Assembly: GCA_019347595.1 (NCBI GenBank)
Contig: JAHWLA010000153.1
Span: 1 to 6,986, forward strand
Source of the DNA: Actinomycetota bacterium
GTDB lineage: Bacteria; Actinomycetota; Acidimicrobiia; Acidimicrobiales; JAHWLA01
Direction of reading: 5' to 3'
DNA: 6,986 nucleotides
The number at the start of each line of letters is the position of its first letter. The stretch's first letter is position 1. The notes beneath the pieces were generated by a model. The model was given only the letters and a program-made list of their open reading frames with translations, was not told the DNA's origin and ran no database searches. Position numbers and translations under genes: made by a program. Below, in pieces: positions 5,044 to 6,986 of the stretch.

Positions 5044-6525
5044 TTAGGGGCGGGCGTCGAAGGTGGGGATGAGTGTGCGGGCGGCCCGCGCCTCGTCCAC
5101 CCGGCTCACCGGCGTCGACCGCGGGGCGGCGGCGGCCACGTCGTGCGAGTCGCCCGCGATCCGCTCGAGCGCGTCGGCCAGCGCCTCCAACGTCTGCAAC
5201 GACTCGGTCTCCGTGGGCTCGATCATCAGCGCCTCGTCCACGATCAACGGGAAGTACACCGTCGGGGCGTGGAACCCTTCCTCGAGCAGCCGCTTGGCCA
5301 CGTCGAGCGCCCGCACTCCCCCGGCCTTCTTCAACGACGTGGTCGACGCCACGAACTCGTGCATGTTGGGCCGGTCGTAGGGGATGTCGTACACACCCCG
5401 CAGCCGGTGCCGCAGCCAGTTGGCGTTCAAGACGGCGGCCTCGGCCACCCGCCGCAGCCCGTCGCCGCCGTTGACGAGCATGTACGACCACGCCCGGGCC
5501 AGCGCCAGGGCGTTGCCGTGCCACGAGTGCACCCGGCCGATCGACCGTGCGGGCGTCGTCCACCGCAGCGACCCGTCGGCCTGCCGCTCGGGCACCGGCC
5601 CCGGCAGGTAGGGCGCCAGCCGTTCGGACACGGCAACCGGCCCCGCTCCCGGCCCCCCGCCGCCGTGAGGCACGGCGAAGGTCTTGTGCAGGTTCATGTG
5701 CACGATGTCGAAGCCCATGTCGCCGGGCCGCACCACGCCGAGGATGGCGTTGAGGTTGGCGCCGTCGTAGTACAGCAGCCCGCCCACCTCGTGCACGGCC
5801 GCCGCGATCTCGGTGATCTCCTCCTCGAACAGCCCGAGGGTGTTGGGGTTGGTCAGCATGATCCCGGCCACGTCCTCGTCCAACTGCTCCCGCAGCGCAG
5901 CCAGGTCGACGCAGCCCCGGGCGTCGGACGGCACCGTCACCGTCTGGTACCCGCCGAGCGTGACCGATGCCGGGTTGGTGCCGTGGGCCGAGTCGGGGAT
6001 GATCACCTTCCTCCGCTGCCGGCCCTGGTCGGCGTGCCAGGCCCGCATGAGCAGCAGCCCCGTCAGCTCCCCCGCCGCGCCCGCGGGCGGCTGCAGGGTG
6101 ATGGCCTTCATGCCGGTGACCTCGCACAGGGCGTCGCCCAGGTCGGCCAGCAGTTCCAGCCACCCCTGGATCATCGACTCGGGGGCGGCGGGATGGACGT
6201 CGGCCAACCCGGGCAGCCCGGCGGCGTCGTCGCACAGCTTGGGGTTGTACTTCATGGTGCACGACCCCAGCGGGTACGCCCCGAGGTCGACCGAGTACTG
6301 GCGGTGCGTCAGCCGGGTGAAGTGGCCGACCAGGTCGCGCTCGGAGAGCTCGGCCATCGGTAACGGTTCGTCGGCCAGGTGCTCCGCAGGCACCAGCTCG
6401 TCGGCCGACCACTCAGGCACATCGGTGTGCCGGAACGACCACGCCGTGCGCCCCGGCACCGACAGCTCGAACAGCGTCGGCTCCTCGTCGCGCCCCATCA
6501 GCGGGATGCTGCTCGCCCTGCTCAT
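5044..6525 (-). CDS. gcvPB: Glycine dehydrogenase (decarboxylating) subunit 2, GcvPB
   Basis: A 493-residue PLP-bearing subunit of the two-subunit P-protein. In the glycine cleavage system it decarboxylates glycine and passes the aminomethyl group to lipoylated GcvH. The cofactor lysine is Lys281 in MNLHKTF, followed by the glycine-rich PHGGGGPGAGPV. Other family blocks are LGAYPLGSCTMKYNPKL (from about residue 81), LQPPAGAAGELTGLL, DSAHGTNPAS, TNPNTLGLFE and YYDGANLNAI. Length is normal for GcvPB. The start at 6525 is chosen because GAGGAG lies 7 nt upstream and the family similarity begins soon after; the frame stays open to 6582, but that stretch is inside a hairpin. It lies 73 bp downstream of gcvPA in the same direction and ends facing DUF2630 across a shared hairpin. 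Confidence 0.97.
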   Translation of the reverse strand: MSRASSIPLMGRDEEPTLFELSVPGRTAWSFRHTDVPEWSADELVPAEHLADEPLPMAELSERDLVGHFTRLTHRQYSVDLGAYPLGSCTMKYNPKLCDDAAGLPGLADVHPAAPESMIQGWLELLADLGDALCEVTGMKAITLQPPAGAAGELTGLLLMRAWHADQGRQRRKVIIPDSAHGTNPASVTLGGYQTVTVPSDARGCVDLAALREQLDEDVAGIMLTNPNTLGLFEEEITEIAAAVHEVGGLLYYDGANLNAILGVVRPGDMGFDIVHMNLHKTFAVPHGGGGPGAGPVAVSERLAPYLPGPVPERQADGSLRWTTPARSIGRVHSWHGNALALARAWSYMLVNGGDGLRRVAEAAVLNANWLRHRLRGVYDIPYDRPNMHEFVASTTSLKKAGGVRALDVAKRLLEEGFHAPTVYFPLIVDEALMIEPTETESLQTLEALADALERIAGDSHDVAAAAPRSTPVSRVDEARAARTLIPTFDARP

Positions 6526-6532
6526 CGCCCAT

Positions 6533-6538
6533 CTCCTC
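6533..6538 (-). promoter_or_regulatory. Ribosome binding site deciding the gcvPB start
   Basis: GAGGAG on the minus strand, 7 nt before the ATG at 6525, is the best Shine-Dalgarno match in the window. It lies only 3 nt beyond the foot of the stem-loop at 6542-6584, so folding of that stem could affect ribosome access. Confidence 0.7.
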
Positions 6539-6541
6539 GAG

Positions 6542-6584
6542 GTGTGCGGACTTGGGGCGCCTGGACGGCCCCAACTCCGCACAC
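6542..6584 (-). terminator. Intergenic stem-loop between gcvPA and gcvPB
   Basis: Arms 6542-6558 and 6568-6584 (17 bp) pair with one mismatch (C6551 against C6575; G against G in minus-strand RNA) around a 9-nt loop. It fills most of the gap between two genes whose products form one enzyme. No T-tract follows it in the minus-strand direction. It could be a partial terminator, an mRNA-stabilising or processing element that sets subunit ratio, or a terminator with a separate gcvPB promoter downstream. Confidence 0.5.
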
Positions 6585-6598
6585 TTTGCTTGCGCGGG

Positions 6599-6986
6599 TC
6601 ACTTGACCACCTTCTCGAAAGCCGTGGTGAAGGCGTCGATCTGGGCCCGGGTGCGCTTCTCGGTCACCGCCACCAGCAACCCGCCGTCGTCCAGCGGCAC
6701 GCCGGCCAGGAACCCCTCTTCGGCCATGCGCTCCACAATCACGTTGCCGGGCACCGGCGCCCGCACCGCGAACTCCCGGAACACCGGCGCCGACGCCACC
6801 GGCGAAACTCCGTCGATCGCCAACAGCGCCTCCCGGGTGTACCGGGTCCCGCGCGCGCACCGCAGCGCCAGCTCCCGCAACCCGGTCGTCCCCAGCCACG
6901 CCATCTGGATGACGCAGCACACGGCGATGAGCGTCTGGTTGGTGCAGACGTTCGACGACGCCTTCTCCCGCCGGATGTCCTGCTCT
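6599..6986 (-). CDS. gcvPA: Glycine dehydrogenase (decarboxylating) subunit 1, GcvPA (5' end outside window)
   Basis: The last 128 residues of the non-PLP subunit of the two-subunit P-protein are visible, ending with TGA at 6599-6601. The first visible residues, EQDIRREKASSNVCTNQ, match the conserved REKATSNICTNQ block near the C-terminal third of GcvPA. It is followed by a helical segment (MAWLGTTGLRELALRC), the VFREFAVRAP strand and a C-terminal domain with GFLAGVPLDDGGLLVAVTEKRTRAQID. GcvPA and GcvPB assemble into the active decarboxylase, and tandem gene order with GcvPB downstream is usual. The start and upstream genes are outside the window; gcvT and gcvH often precede it, but that cannot be checked here. 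Confidence 0.95.
   Translation of the reverse strand, partial: EQDIRREKASSNVCTNQTLIAVCCVIQMAWLGTTGLRELALRCARGTRYTREALLAIDGVSPVASAPVFREFAVRAPVPGNVIVERMAEEGFLAGVPLDDGGLLVAVTEKRTRAQIDAFTTAFEKVVK

Noticed and set aside
5008..6363. Plus-strand open frame of 451 codons opposite gcvPB
   Set aside because: It is a His/Val/Gly/Arg-rich antisense shadow of an unmistakable GcvPB gene.
1..6986. CRISPR array, tRNA, rRNA or insertion sequence
   Set aside because: No regularly spaced repeats, no tRNA-like cloverleaf or CCA-end context, no rRNA-like sequence and no transposase were recognised on either strand.

Overview
The window is very GC-rich chromosomal DNA with strong G/C bias at third codon positions. 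It most likely comes from a deep-branching actinobacterium of the Acidimicrobiia or Thermoleophilia type. Two things support this: a DUF2630 protein, a family found mainly in Actinomycetota, and a glycine decarboxylase split into GcvPA and GcvPB, where the better-known Streptomyces and Mycobacterium carry one fused GcvP. The lineage is an inference from gene content only.

Layout from left to right. (1) Positions 1-1213, minus strand: the 5' part of an unrecognised protein with a small beta-rich N-terminal region, an Arg/Gly/Asp/Glu-rich linker and a helical second half; its 3' end lies outside the window. (2) 1249-1926, plus: a small alpha/beta hydrolase, divergent from gene 1 across 35 bp. 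(3) 1906-2994, minus: a complete tyrosine recombinase, convergent with the hydrolase and overlapping it by 21 bp. Its start looks leaderless, with a GATAAT box 7 nt upstream and repeated TGGACC boxes just beyond. (4) 3083-3736, minus: an AlkB-type 2-oxoglutarate/Fe(II) dioxygenase, probably for repair of alkylated nucleic acid. (5) 3782-4537, plus: a class II aldolase/adducin family protein, divergent from the AlkB gene across 45 bp. (6) 4539-4709, plus: an open frame with coding-like base composition but no convincing start, possibly a gene remnant. (7) 4750-4986, plus: a DUF2630 protein. (8) 5044-6525 and 6599-6986, minus: gcvPB and the 3' part of gcvPA, the two subunits of the glycine cleavage P-protein.

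Functionally this is mostly a housekeeping neighbourhood of short transcription units. The only clear multi-gene pathway unit is gcvPA-gcvPB. No IS element, CRISPR array, tRNA or rRNA was seen, and the recombinase stands alone with no cargo or phage genes beside it.

The main structure not explained by genes is a set of three long hairpins in intergenic gaps. One at 3046-3097 has perfect 25-bp arms and contains the AlkB stop codon. One at 4992-5038 has perfect 23-bp arms and sits between convergent genes. One at 6542-6584 has 17-bp arms with one mismatch and sits between gcvPA and gcvPB. None is followed by a T-tract. They are best read as a terminator style of this genome, but the first lies near an orphan recombinase and the third inside an operon, so those two deserve a closer look. 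I see no convincing new defence or mobile system.
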